Source of the DNA: Suilimivivens sp963650485
GTDB lineage: Bacteria; Bacillota; Clostridia; Lachnospirales; Lachnospiraceae
Assembly (NCBI GenBank): GCA_963650485.1
Contig: CAVJLN010000013.1
Span: 5,444 to 69,443, forward strand
DNA length: 64,000 bases
Reading direction: 5' to 3'
Positions 1 to 7,741 of this stretch are shown here, one piece after another. The position numbers and the translations under genes are program-made. Position 1 is the first letter of the stretch. Each line of letters opens with the position of its first letter. Below the pieces are notes generated by a model. The model was not told the origin of the DNA. It was given only the letters and a program-made list of their open reading frames with translations, and did no database searches.

Positions 1-2
1 TG

Positions 3-1142
3 CTTGCACTGGTGCGAATGCTGTTTGGAATCCAGTTGTCCCATATGCTGCTGGTATTTTATGCTGTTGTGTTTCTTCTGTCTTATTTTGTTCCGGGAGA
101 TTTTCTGGCAGTTGCGTTTGACTCAGGCGGTGTTACCACGGGACCGATGACCGTACCGTTTATTATGGCGCTGGGTGTTGGTATTTCTGCAATCCGAAGC
201 GATAAGCGGGCAGCAGATGACAGCTTTGGTCTGGTCGCCTTATGCTCTATTGGACCGATTCTTGCGGTTCTGGTGTTAAGCATGATCTATCAGCCGGATA
301 ACATGAGCACTTCATCCGGTTCCATTCAGATCATGGATGACACGGTGCAGATGTGGAATGCTTTTATGGTGGAATTCCCAGCATATATGAAGGAGATTGC
401 AATTTCCCTGCTGCCGATTATTATTTTCTTCTTTTTATTCCAGTTAATCTCAAGGGACATCCAGAAGAGACTTCTGGTTAAGATTATGGTAGGTCTGTTG
501 TATACCTATGTTGGGCTCGTGCTTTTTCTTACCGGTGTAAATGTTGGATTCATGCCGGCAGGTAATTATCTGGGACAGACGATTGCAGGACTGCCGTATT
601 CTTACATATTGGTTCCGATTGGTATGCTGATCGGTTATTTCATTGTTAAAGCTGAGCCTGCGGTATTCGTTCTGACGAAGCAGGTAGAAGAGATTACCTC
701 CGGTGCAATCAGTGCCAAAGCAATGGGAACAAGCTTATCCATCGGTGTATCGGTATCCATTGGAATGGCTATGCTGCGTGTTCTTACGGGCATTCCGATT
801 ATGTGGTTCATCATTCCGGGCTATGCGATAGCCCTGCTGCTTACGTTCTTTGTACCGAAGATCTTTACGGCGATCGCTTTTGACTCCGGTGGTGTGGCAT
901 CCGGACCGATGACCGCAACATTTCTGCTTCCGCTTGCAATGGGGGCCTGTGAGGTTACAGGCGGTAATATTATGACGGATGCATTCGGAGTAGTTGCTAT
1001 GGTAGCGATGACTCCACTGATTACTATCCAGATTCTTGGAGTAGTATTCCGCGTTAAGGAGAGTCAGGCGCACAGACGGGTTGCTGTCAGTGCAGATATG
1101 GCAGTTCTGGCATCCGAGGATATGGATATTATCGAACTGTAA
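3..1142 (+). CDS. DUF1538 family membrane protein, 5' end outside window
   Basis: This is a polytopic membrane protein of the DUF1538 family. Members have been linked to monovalent cation/proton antiport, but the substrate cannot be read here. The reading frame is open to the window edge, so the GTG at 12 is only the first candidate start inside the window and the true N-terminus is probably missing. The protein has two halves that repeat one another: each carries an FxP..F.A.AFDSGGV..GPMT motif (about 116-148 and 879-911), followed by a long hydrophobic stretch. This duplicated signature is what identifies the family. The gene is followed after 78 bp by a tandem PII-like protein, the usual partner, which suggests the transporter is controlled by a nucleotide-sensing PII-type regulator. 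Family assignment is firm; the transport function is inferred. Confidence 0.85.
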   Translation, partial: LALVRMLFGIQLSHMLLVFYAVVFLLSYFVPGDFLAVAFDSGGVTTGPMTVPFIMALGVGISAIRSDKRAADDSFGLVALCSIGPILAVLVLSMIYQPDNMSTSSGSIQIMDDTVQMWNAFMVEFPAYMKEIAISLLPIIIFFFLFQLISRDIQKRLLVKIMVGLLYTYVGLVLFLTGVNVGFMPAGNYLGQTIAGLPYSYILVPIGMLIGYFIVKAEPAVFVLTKQVEEITSGAISAKAMGTSLSIGVSVSIGMAMLRVLTGIPIMWFIIPGYAIALLLTFFVPKIFTAIAFDSGGVASGPMTATFLLPLAMGACEVTGGNIMTDAFGVVAMVAMTPLITIQILGVVFRVKESQAHRRVAVSADMAVLASEDMDIIEL

Positions 1143-1220
1143 GGATTATTCATGGTGCTATTATGGTTTGACACAAGCAGGCAATATAATACATAGAGAT
1201 GTAAGCGGAAGGGTTAAGAT

Positions 1221-1913
1221 ATGAGTGACGTTTATATTATGACGACGATCATTGATCGTAAGAATAGTAAGAAATACATTGATTTATATAAAAAAGATAA
1301 GCTGGAGGTCATGTATATTACTCTGGGAGAGGGAACTGCCAGAGGGGATATTCTGGATTATCTGGGGCTGGAAGCTTCGGAGAAGATGGTGATTTTTAAT
1401 TTTGTGCAGAAGAATGACTGGATACAGACGAAGAAGGATCTGCAGCGGAAGCTGCAGATTGATGCACCTGGAGAGGGAATTGCCTTTCTCGTACCGTTAA
1501 GCAGTATCGGAGGAAAAAGGACACTGCAGTTTTTACTCGACAGACAGGAATTGCCGGAAAGTGAGGAATCGACATTGAAGGATACAACATATGAATTAAT
1601 TATTGCAATCGCAGATCAGGGAAATCTTGAGATGGTCATGGATGCAGCCCGTGGTGCCGGTGCCTATGGCGGAACGGTCATTCATGCGAAGGGAACCGGC
1701 ATGGAATATGCGGAAAAGTATCTGGGTGTGACGATTGCCGCAGAAAAGTCCATGATTTTTATTGTTACCAAAAAGGATCAGAAGAACAACATTATGAAGG
1801 CAATCATGGAGCAGGCCGGAATGCAGAGTCCTGCAAAGACCATTGTATTCTCACTTCCTGTTACCGATACGGCAGGCTTACGTCTTGTTGATCTGGATGA
1901 GGAGAATGAATAA
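1221..1913 (+). CDS. PII-like nitrogen regulatory family protein, tandem domains
   Basis: A 230-residue soluble protein with two PII-like ferredoxin-fold halves. The first covers about residues 1-105 and the second about residues 120-225. The second half has the clearer PII signature (ELIIAIADQGNLEMVMDAARGAGAYGGTVIHAKGTG), which resembles the T-loop and B-loop region of GlnB/GlnK proteins. PII proteins bind ATP/ADP and small effectors and dock onto transporters or enzymes. Because it directly follows the DUF1538 membrane protein, the simplest reading is that it gates that transporter. The conserved uridylylation tyrosine of GlnB cannot be identified. The start is the ATG after AGCGGAAGGG. Confidence 0.85.
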   Translation: MSDVYIMTTIIDRKNSKKYIDLYKKDKLEVMYITLGEGTARGDILDYLGLEASEKMVIFNFVQKNDWIQTKKDLQRKLQIDAPGEGIAFLVPLSSIGGKRTLQFLLDRQELPESEESTLKDTTYELIIAIADQGNLEMVMDAARGAGAYGGTVIHAKGTGMEYAEKYLGVTIAAEKSMIFIVTKKDQKNNIMKAIMEQAGMQSPAKTIVFSLPVTDTAGLRLVDLDEENE

Positions 1914-1944
1914 ATACTTTGAATTGCCATGCAGATGATATGAT

Positions 1945-2565
1945 TTAAAATCCCTTCATGGCATAAAGTCTTTTTTCAAGAATATCAAGTGCCTGTTCGT
2001 TCTGGTTCTGGCAGAAGCTGACCAATGCATTCTCATCCGCATTTTTGAGGGCAGAGGTATCGGCGCCTAATTGTACGAAACAGATATAATTATCAATGAC
2101 TTCAATCCGGGAGGCTTCGACCTTGGCATGATTTAGGGGTTGCTTTTCGTAGGTTTTCAGAAGCTTTTCCCGGTATTGGTCAAGAAGAAGTTCCACGTTT
2201 GTAACATCCTCTTCCTTTGCTTCCACAAGAACCATCATATCCGTACCGGCTTCGGTGTGCTCGTACTCGGCAAGAAAGCTGTGGTACATCTCCTCCGGAA
2301 TTCCGGTTAATTCTTCAAATTCTTCTGCCGTATAAAGAGCATTCGGCCAGTAATTTTCTCCCAGCATTTCCATGACAGATTTTCGAAGCTCACGCATAAC
2401 GGGCGATAAGGAGTAAGTACTGTCTACTTTGGAAGTATTTACCGATTCGAATTCTTCATTTTCATAGCTTTCCGTGGAAGGATAGGTATTGTAAACAGAG
2501 GAGCAGCCACACAGGCTTTCACAGAAGGCAACAAGAATAGAAAATGCAGGTATGATCTTTTTCAT
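1945..2565 (-). CDS. DUF4358 domain lipoprotein
   Basis: A 206-residue secreted lipoprotein. From the preferred start (MKKIIPA, four codons inside the longest frame) there is a short positively charged head, a hydrophobic core and a lipobox ending LCGC, giving a lipidated cysteine near residue 20. The mature part has a DUF4358-type pattern: an acidic linker, then PNALYTAEEFEELTGIPEEMYHSFLAEYEH and a LLLDQYREKLLKTYE helix. Family members are common in Lachnospiraceae and have no established function. The gene is convergent with the PII-like gene (31 bp between stops) and divergent from the MBOAT gene. Confidence 0.7.
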   Translation of the reverse strand: MKKIIPAFSILVAFCESLCGCSSVYNTYPSTESYENEEFESVNTSKVDSTYSLSPVMRELRKSVMEMLGENYWPNALYTAEEFEELTGIPEEMYHSFLAEYEHTEAGTDMMVLVEAKEEDVTNVELLLDQYREKLLKTYEKQPLNHAKVEASRIEVIDNYICFVQLGADTSALKNADENALVSFCQNQNEQALDILEKRLYAMKGF

Positions 2566-2616
2566 AATCAGACTCATATAATTGGAATCCTTCCTAAATT
2601 TATAGTGTTATGTATC

Positions 2617-2668
2617 AAAACTCAAGCTGTGAAACAGCGGTTTTGCGAATGCAGTTCTGAATAATTAC
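2617..2668 (+). repeat. Partial copy (right end) of the GTAAC-ended MITE family
   Basis: About 52 bp matching the right third of the full elements at 17989-18140 and 20570-20724. It holds the AAAAC..AGCTG/CAGC.GTTTT hairpin followed by GAATGCAGTTCTGAATAATTAC, the terminal inverted repeat with one change. The left two thirds are absent, so this is a truncated, immobile remnant in the gap between the DUF4358 lipoprotein and the MBOAT gene. Confidence 0.75.
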
Positions 2669-2684
2669 TATTATTTCCAGAAAT

Positions 2685-2713
2685 TAGACAAACTATACAA
2701 TTGATGCTAAACT
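2685..2713 (+). promoter_or_regulatory. Candidate promoter and structured leader of the MBOAT gene
   Basis: TAGACA and TAAACT are separated by 17 bp, a fair sigma-A type match. The roughly 75-nt leader that follows contains two small hairpins: ACGGA/TCCGT (2723-2736) and ATCAAAGTC/GACTTTTGAT (2741-2762, one bulge). The second ends about 30 nt before the start codon. No known riboswitch consensus was recognised. Confidence 0.4.
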
Positions 2714-2794
2714 ACTAGAAGCACGGAACAATCCGTAGGCATCAAAGTCGAGGACTTTTGATCGCCGACATCATTTCATTAAACGAGGTTACTT

Positions 2795-4291
2795 ATGCTT
2801 TTTAATTCCTATATATTTATATTTTTATTTCTGCCGCTTGCGCTGCTTGGCTGGTATGGACTGAACCGTTGCGAGGCATATGAAATGGCGAAGCTGTTTC
2901 TGGCTGTAATGTCGTTATGGTTTTACGGCTATTTTAATCTATATTATCTGTTTGTGATTTTGGGAAGCATTCTGGTGAATTACCTGTTGAGCTTTCTTCT
3001 AAAGAAATTCTCATCACCGAAAGCATGCAGGGTCGGACTCTGGGCAGGCGTACTTTTAAATCTTGGCATTTTGTTTTACTTTAAGTATTATGATTTCTTC
3101 TTTGAGAATGTAAATGCGGTTTTTAAGACAAACTTTGCATTGAAGCATATTCTGCTGCCGCTTGGCATCAGCTTTTTCACGTTTCAGCAGCTTTCCTTTA
3201 TCATTGACCGGGCGAAAGGCAAGGCAGAACATTATTCCTTTATCAATTACCTGACCTTTGTTACGTTCTTCCCACAGCTGATTGCGGGACCGATTGTCTT
3301 ATATAAGGAAATGATGCCCCAGTTTGAGGATACGGATAACCGCCGTTTTAACAGTGATCAGTTTGCGAAGGGAATCATTATTTTCACAATCGGATTAGGG
3401 AAAAAGGTGCTTCTTGCAGACAATCTGGCGCTCCCGGTGAACTTTGGCTTTGAGCAGAATCTATTTCTGGATACACCGTCCACACTGCTTATGATTCTGG
3501 CATATACGTTCCAGATTTACTTTGACTTCAGCGGATACAGTGATATGGCAATCGGTCTTGGCAAGATGTTCAACATTGAGCTACCCGTAAACTTTAATTC
3601 GCCGTATAAAGCCTGCTCGGTGAAGGAACTTTGGCAGCGCTGGCACATGACGCTGTCCCGGTTTTTTATTCAGTACGTGTATATTCCACTGGGAGGAAGC
3701 CGTAAGGGCAAGGCGCGCACAATCTTCAACACATTCATGGTCTTTTTCCTGAGCGGACTCTGGCATGGGGCGAACTGGACCTATATTGCATGGGGATCCA
3801 TGCAGGGACTGCTGGTGATCTGGGATAATCTCGGAATTGTTGGTGTGAAGGGCTCTAATGAAAAAGTGCCTGCGAAGTGGTACATTCCAAGATGGCTGGG
3901 CTGGATTTTTACATTCGGCTTCTTTAATCTGTCACTGATTTTCTTCGGAAGCAGCAGTATGACGGCGGCAATTCAGTTATTTAAGAATATTTTTGCTTTT
4001 AAGAATACAGGATATCTCTTTAAGCTGGCAGCAAACCTGGATATTCCGGAGTTTTATCTCATAAAGCAGGTGCTTACCTTAAAATTCCCCAATATGTTGC
4101 AGTATGCTTATGTAGCATTGTTCCTGCTGCTCCTTGTCATCAGTACGATTGTCATCAGCCGGAAGAATACGCTCCAGATGGTAGCAGAGAATCCTTTCCG
4201 TAAGAAGCTGTGTGTATGGGTGGTACTTATTTTTGTATGGTCTGTGATTTCTTTCTCGCAGGTAAGTACGTTTATTTACTTCAATTTTTAG
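2795..4291 (+). CDS. MBOAT family O-acyltransferase (AlgI/DltB-like)
   Basis: A 498-residue polytopic membrane protein of the MBOAT family, close to AlgI-type acyltransferases that move acetyl groups across the membrane for O-acetylation of exopolymers. Recognisable elements are the N-terminal LFNSYIFIFLFLPL segment, the central FPQLIAGPIV and YFDFSGYSDMAIGLGKMFNI motifs, WQRWHMTLSRFF, and the catalytic histidine in LSGLWHGANWTYIAWG (about residue 325). The C-terminal TFIYFNF ending is typical of the family. The partner SGNH-type protein follows after a 247-bp gap filled by an inverted-repeat element. The stop codon's last base is the first base of that element. The polymer that is acylated is unknown. 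Confidence 0.92.
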   Translation: MLFNSYIFIFLFLPLALLGWYGLNRCEAYEMAKLFLAVMSLWFYGYFNLYYLFVILGSILVNYLLSFLLKKFSSPKACRVGLWAGVLLNLGILFYFKYYDFFFENVNAVFKTNFALKHILLPLGISFFTFQQLSFIIDRAKGKAEHYSFINYLTFVTFFPQLIAGPIVLYKEMMPQFEDTDNRRFNSDQFAKGIIIFTIGLGKKVLLADNLALPVNFGFEQNLFLDTPSTLLMILAYTFQIYFDFSGYSDMAIGLGKMFNIELPVNFNSPYKACSVKELWQRWHMTLSRFFIQYVYIPLGGSRKGKARTIFNTFMVFFLSGLWHGANWTYIAWGSMQGLLVIWDNLGIVGVKGSNEKVPAKWYIPRWLGWIFTFGFFNLSLIFFGSSSMTAAIQLFKNIFAFKNTGYLFKLAANLDIPEFYLIKQVLTLKFPNMLQYAYVALFLLLLVISTIVISRKNTLQMVAENPFRKKLCVWVVLIFVWSVISFSQVSTFIYFNF

Positions 4292-4508
4292 CAACAGTTC
4301 CGCCGTGCAGAAATCAACATATAAAGTCTGTGGGAGCTTGCTCACAACAGATTTTATATGTTGATTTCTATAGGGCAGACGCCCGAAAATGAAATAAGTT
4401 GTCGGCCAATACAGAAAAAAAGAGAAACGAAAGCTTCGCACCGACAACTTATGAATTGTCGGCGGAACTGTTGCGAAAGAGGAAGCAGATGCCCGAAAAT
4501 GAAATAAG
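4291..4508. repeat. Inverted-repeat element with nested hairpin and flanking direct repeats
   Basis: The gap between the MBOAT and SGNH genes is almost wholly structured. The outer 15-bp inverted repeats GCAACAGTTCCGCCG (4291-4305) and CGGCGGAACTGTTGC (4460-4474) match perfectly. Inside them lies a 61-nt hairpin (4309-4369) with arms AGAAATCAACATATAAA and the complementary TTTATATGTTGATTTCT. A second inverted pair, AAGTTGTCGG/CCGACAACTT, is at 4396-4405 and 4441-4450. A 24-nt direct repeat (GCAGAYGCCCGAAAATGAAA plus TAAG) occurs at 4375-4398 and 4485-4508. No target-site duplication is clear. It could be a MITE-like insertion, an RNA processing element or both. Confidence 0.75.
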
Positions 4509-4538
4509 CAATATAAATTTATATAATAAGGAAAAAAT

Positions 4539-5630
4539 ATGACTTCAAAACAGTTTTTAAAGCGATTTTTCATAGGAAGCGGCGCGTTGTTGCTGCTGTG
4601 CATCCTCATCGTGGTGACCTTTGATCCCTTTTTCCAGTATCATAAGGCGCTGCCGGGGTTAAAGGCAGTGCTTGCGGACAAGGAATACCAGGTGGTCGGA
4701 ACATTGAAAAACTTCGATTATGACAGTGTTGTAGCAGGCTCTTCCGTAGCTGAGAATTACAATAACAGTTGGTTTGACGAGGGCTTTGACTGTCATGTGA
4801 TTAAAGCAATTCGTTCCTACGGTGCAACGGCAGATCTTTGTTATCTGCTGGATGAGGCATTTGAGCATCAGCAGCTAAAATATGTATTCTACAATCTGGA
4901 TCCATCCGCGCTCGTGGCTGATTCGGAGTCGACCTTTGAACTGACGGGATGTCCGATGTACCTGTATGATGATAACTATATGAATGACATTCAGTATGTG
5001 TTGAATAAGGGAGTCCTGTTTGAGAAGATTCCTTATATGATTGCGAAGTCGGTAACCGGTGACTATAATGAGGATGAATCCTACAACTGGGCACAGTGGA
5101 AGGAATTTAATTCCGATATGGCACTTGGGCTGTATATTCGGAACCCCTCCATTGCGGAAGAAAAGCCCGAGGATTCTTATCAGGAGCTGCTTTCTCAGAA
5201 TCTGGCATTGCTGACAGAGCGCATTGAGGCACATCCGGAAACGCAGTTTTATATTTTCATGCCGCCATATTCAATGCTCTGGTGGGACAGTACCTATCGC
5301 GACGGAGATCTCGATGCTTATCTGTACAATATGGAAACAGCATTAAACACCTTGCTGGAATATGACAATGTGCGGTGCTTTTATTTCATGAATGACCGTG
5401 AGACGATCCTGAATCTGGAGAATTATATGGATATTCTTCACTTTTCCGATGAGATTAACCATCAGATCTGTGAGGATCTCATTGCAGGAAAATTTGAGGT
5501 GACAAAAGAAAACTGCCACGAAACGATTGAGGATATGCGTTCCTTGGCAGAAGAAATCGTAACGAAGCTGATTCTTCCGTATGAAGACCGGATTAAATTT
5601 GATATTGTAGATGAAGAACAGACAAATTAA
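4539..5630 (+). CDS. SGNH/AlgJ-DltD-like membrane-anchored protein
   Basis: A 363-residue protein with one N-terminal membrane anchor (FIGSGALLLLCILIVVTF, about residues 11-28) and an extracellular SGNH-like domain. The candidate nucleophile serine is in VAGSSVAENYNNSWF (about residues 66-79) and the candidate Asp/His pair is in YMDILHFSDEINHQI (about residues 294-308). Proteins of this type work with MBOAT acyltransferases as the extracytoplasmic half of an O-acylation machine, accepting an acyl group and placing it on a cell-surface polymer. The neighbouring MBOAT gene supports that role. The start is the ATG after AATAAGGAAAAAAT. The acceptor is unknown. Confidence 0.8.
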   Translation: MTSKQFLKRFFIGSGALLLLCILIVVTFDPFFQYHKALPGLKAVLADKEYQVVGTLKNFDYDSVVAGSSVAENYNNSWFDEGFDCHVIKAIRSYGATADLCYLLDEAFEHQQLKYVFYNLDPSALVADSESTFELTGCPMYLYDDNYMNDIQYVLNKGVLFEKIPYMIAKSVTGDYNEDESYNWAQWKEFNSDMALGLYIRNPSIAEEKPEDSYQELLSQNLALLTERIEAHPETQFYIFMPPYSMLWWDSTYRDGDLDAYLYNMETALNTLLEYDNVRCFYFMNDRETILNLENYMDILHFSDEINHQICEDLIAGKFEVTKENCHETIEDMRSLAEEIVTKLILPYEDRIKFDIVDEEQTN

Positions 5631-5655
5631 AGGTAATGACCGGATAAATGAAAGA

Positions 5656-6738
5656 CTAATTTCTGACCTGCTCCATGATTAAATTCATAATCGTCTTGAT
5701 GGCATTTAACTGATTACTCTTTGCCATGGCATCAATGTAATGCTGACGCTCGAAGAAGAGCTCTGTCACCTTCTCACATAGCATCTCAGGGGTCAGGGCA
5801 TCGTCATCTAAAACAACGGAGAAGCCCTGTGATTCAAAGGATTTCGCATTCAGAATCTGGTCACCGCGGCTGCTGTTTGCGGATAAAGGAATGAGGACAT
5901 TGGGTTTCTTTAAAGCAAGCAGCTCACAGATGGAGTTTGCACCTGCACGAGAAATGACAATGTCTGCCGCAGCAAACAGGTCTTTTAATTCCGATTTCAC
6001 ATATTCAAACTGTTTATATCCGGCAGTGCCGTTCAGCTTTTCGTCAACCTTATCCTGACCACAGATATGAACGACCTGAAAATCCTGTAGCAGGGTAGGA
6101 AGTGCATCACGGACGGCAATATTGATGGAGTTCGCACCAAGGCTTCCACCGATCACCATAATTACGGGTTTGGAAGAATTGAAGCCACAGTAGGAAAGTC
6201 CGTCTGCTTTATTACCGTTTGCCAGCTCTTCACGAATGGGAGAACCGGATAATACTGCTTTATCCTTCGGAAGCATTGCGAGGGTTTCCGGGAAGTTGCA
6301 GCAGACCTTTTTCGCAACGGGAATACAAAGCTTGTTGGCAAGTCCGGGGGTCATGTCGGATTCGTGGATAATACACGGAATATGGAGAGCGGCTGCAGCA
6401 TGGACGACCGGTACACTGACAAAGCCGCCCTTGGAGAATACAACATCCGGTTTGATTTCCTTCAATAGATGTTCGGCTTCGTTAAAGCCCTTAATTACCT
6501 TAAATGGATCCGTAAAGTTCTTGACATCAAGATAACGCCGGAATTTACCGGTTGCGACGCCGTAATAAGGAATATGAAAGTCTTCGATCAGCCTCTTTTC
6601 AATGCCGTCATAGGAACCGATATACGAGATTTCAAATCCTGCTTTCTGTAAATGCGGCAGCAGTGCAATGTTCGGAGTGACATGGCCGGCCGTACCGCCG
6701 CCGGTCAGTACGATTTTATAACCAGTTGATTGTTCCAT
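5656..6738 (-). CDS. murG: UDP-GlcNAc--MurNAc-pentapeptide-undecaprenol GlcNAc transferase
   Basis: MurG makes lipid II from lipid I at the inner face of the membrane by adding GlcNAc from UDP-GlcNAc. The 360-residue protein has the N-terminal GGGTAGHVTPN loop, the GGFVSVP and HESDMTPGLANK segments of the acceptor domain, and the nucleotide-binding C-terminal motif RAGANSICELLALKKPNVLIPL. I chose the internal ATG at 6738 (MEQSTGYKIVL) because GGAGG lies 8 nt upstream in the coding direction and the preceding 18 codons look non-coding. The gene stands alone here, convergent with the SGNH gene, and not in a division/cell-wall cluster. Length is normal for the family. Confidence 0.95.
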   Translation of the reverse strand: MEQSTGYKIVLTGGGTAGHVTPNIALLPHLQKAGFEISYIGSYDGIEKRLIEDFHIPYYGVATGKFRRYLDVKNFTDPFKVIKGFNEAEHLLKEIKPDVVFSKGGFVSVPVVHAAAALHIPCIIHESDMTPGLANKLCIPVAKKVCCNFPETLAMLPKDKAVLSGSPIREELANGNKADGLSYCGFNSSKPVIMVIGGSLGANSINIAVRDALPTLLQDFQVVHICGQDKVDEKLNGTAGYKQFEYVKSELKDLFAAADIVISRAGANSICELLALKKPNVLIPLSANSSRGDQILNAKSFESQGFSVVLDDDALTPEMLCEKVTELFFERQHYIDAMAKSNQLNAIKTIMNLIMEQVRN

Positions 6739-6918
6739 ACAGATGCCTCCCGTTTTGGATCGATACATGAAAGTATAGCAGATTCTTTTCACATTTTCTA
6801 TAGAAAGTAGGTTCTTTTTGTCGAAATAATCAGATAACTAATCGCTCCCATAATAAATATATGATTATATAATATATTTAGGTGACTATTTAGAATTAAA
6901 GACAGGCTTGGAGGAAGG

Positions 6919-7575
6919 ATGATGTTATCGTTATTACAAAATTTTCATTTTTTATCTGTTAGTATGATAGTATTTCTATCTTTAAGTATTATATTCCAGA
7001 CAATTGCGGGTGTGATGATCCATCTTTTATTGCAGGAATCTGAGAATATGAGTACGGTCAAGAGCAATGCATTGAAGCAATGCCGCCAAAAGTACGTGAA
7101 TTATTACAAATTAAACGGCAAAATGATAAATACATCCGTATATGTGGATAAGTTTGTCAAAAAGCTGAAGCTGTTGGGGATACCTTTGACCAGATACCTG
7201 CAGTTATCCGGACAGATGATGTTTTTCTTTATCTTATCCACGGGGATTTGTATTTTCTTACAATTGTCGTTTGGCAAAACGCTGTTTGATATGATTCCTT
7301 ATTATTTAATCAGTATTCTGGGACTGTATCTGTATTTTTCGGTGATGAGCCTTACGAACATGGAGGAAAAGAAGAAGCTTCTTAAGGTCAATCTGGTGGA
7401 CTATCTGGACAATCACCTGTGCCCGCGGTTGGAAACAGAACGGTCAGCATTGGACGAGCTTAGGCAGAAGGAAAATGCGGGGGAAGCCGCGTCTGACAGA
7501 ACGAAAGAACTGGGAATTGTTAATTTTTCACAGCAGCAGGAGCTGGAAGCCTTGTTGGAGGAATTTTTATATTAA
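6919..7575 (+). CDS. Membrane protein of unknown function
   Basis: A 218-residue protein that I do not recognise. It has an N-terminal hydrophobic segment (about residues 9-40), a basic soluble stretch (residues 45-95), two further membrane segments (about residues 98-118 and 124-145), and a charged C-terminal tail rich in Glu and Lys that is probably cytoplasmic. The N-terminal segment followed by a long loop and a pair of helices superficially resembles MotA/TolQ-type proteins, but no diagnostic motif is visible. The ribosome site GGAGG fits the second of two tandem ATG codons (6922) better than the first. It is divergent from murG; the 180-bp gap between them is AT-rich. Confidence 0.6.
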   Translation: MMLSLLQNFHFLSVSMIVFLSLSIIFQTIAGVMIHLLLQESENMSTVKSNALKQCRQKYVNYYKLNGKMINTSVYVDKFVKKLKLLGIPLTRYLQLSGQMMFFFILSTGICIFLQLSFGKTLFDMIPYYLISILGLYLYFSVMSLTNMEEKKKLLKVNLVDYLDNHLCPRLETERSALDELRQKENAGEAASDRTKELGIVNFSQQQELEALLEEFLY

Positions 7576-7610
7576 TTCCTAAGGATTCCTAAGGAAATAG
7601 GGAGACTTTG

Positions 7611-7639
7611 TTGAAATTCCGGCAAGAAGATAGTATAAT
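7611..7639 (+). promoter_or_regulatory. pgi promoter
   Basis: TTGAAA and a perfect TATAAT are 17 bp apart, about 100 bp before the pgi start codon. An imperfect inverted repeat, TCCGGACT (7643-7650) and AGTCCGGA (7685-7692), spans the expected transcription start and could be an operator or leader structure. Confidence 0.7.
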
Positions 7640-7741
7640 TTATCCGGACTTAAACGATTCAGGACTTGTTTGTCACAGAAATAGAGTCCGGAATCGTGAT
7701 ATGAAATAGAAAATACAAAAGCACACAAGGAGGAATCAGTT

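Noticed and set aside
2700..2794. Possible riboswitch in the MBOAT leader
   Set aside because: Two small hairpins occur, but no c-di-GMP, purine or other known core motif could be matched.
4079..4609. Minus-strand frame of 176 codons and a small plus-strand frame in the MBOAT-SGNH gap
   Set aside because: They run through inverted repeats and the ends of two clear genes. The translations show no domain or proper start.
7641..7700. Pseudoknot-like leader of pgi
   Set aside because: The 5' arm lies mostly at or before the expected transcription start, so it cannot fully form in the RNA. It may just be an operator.
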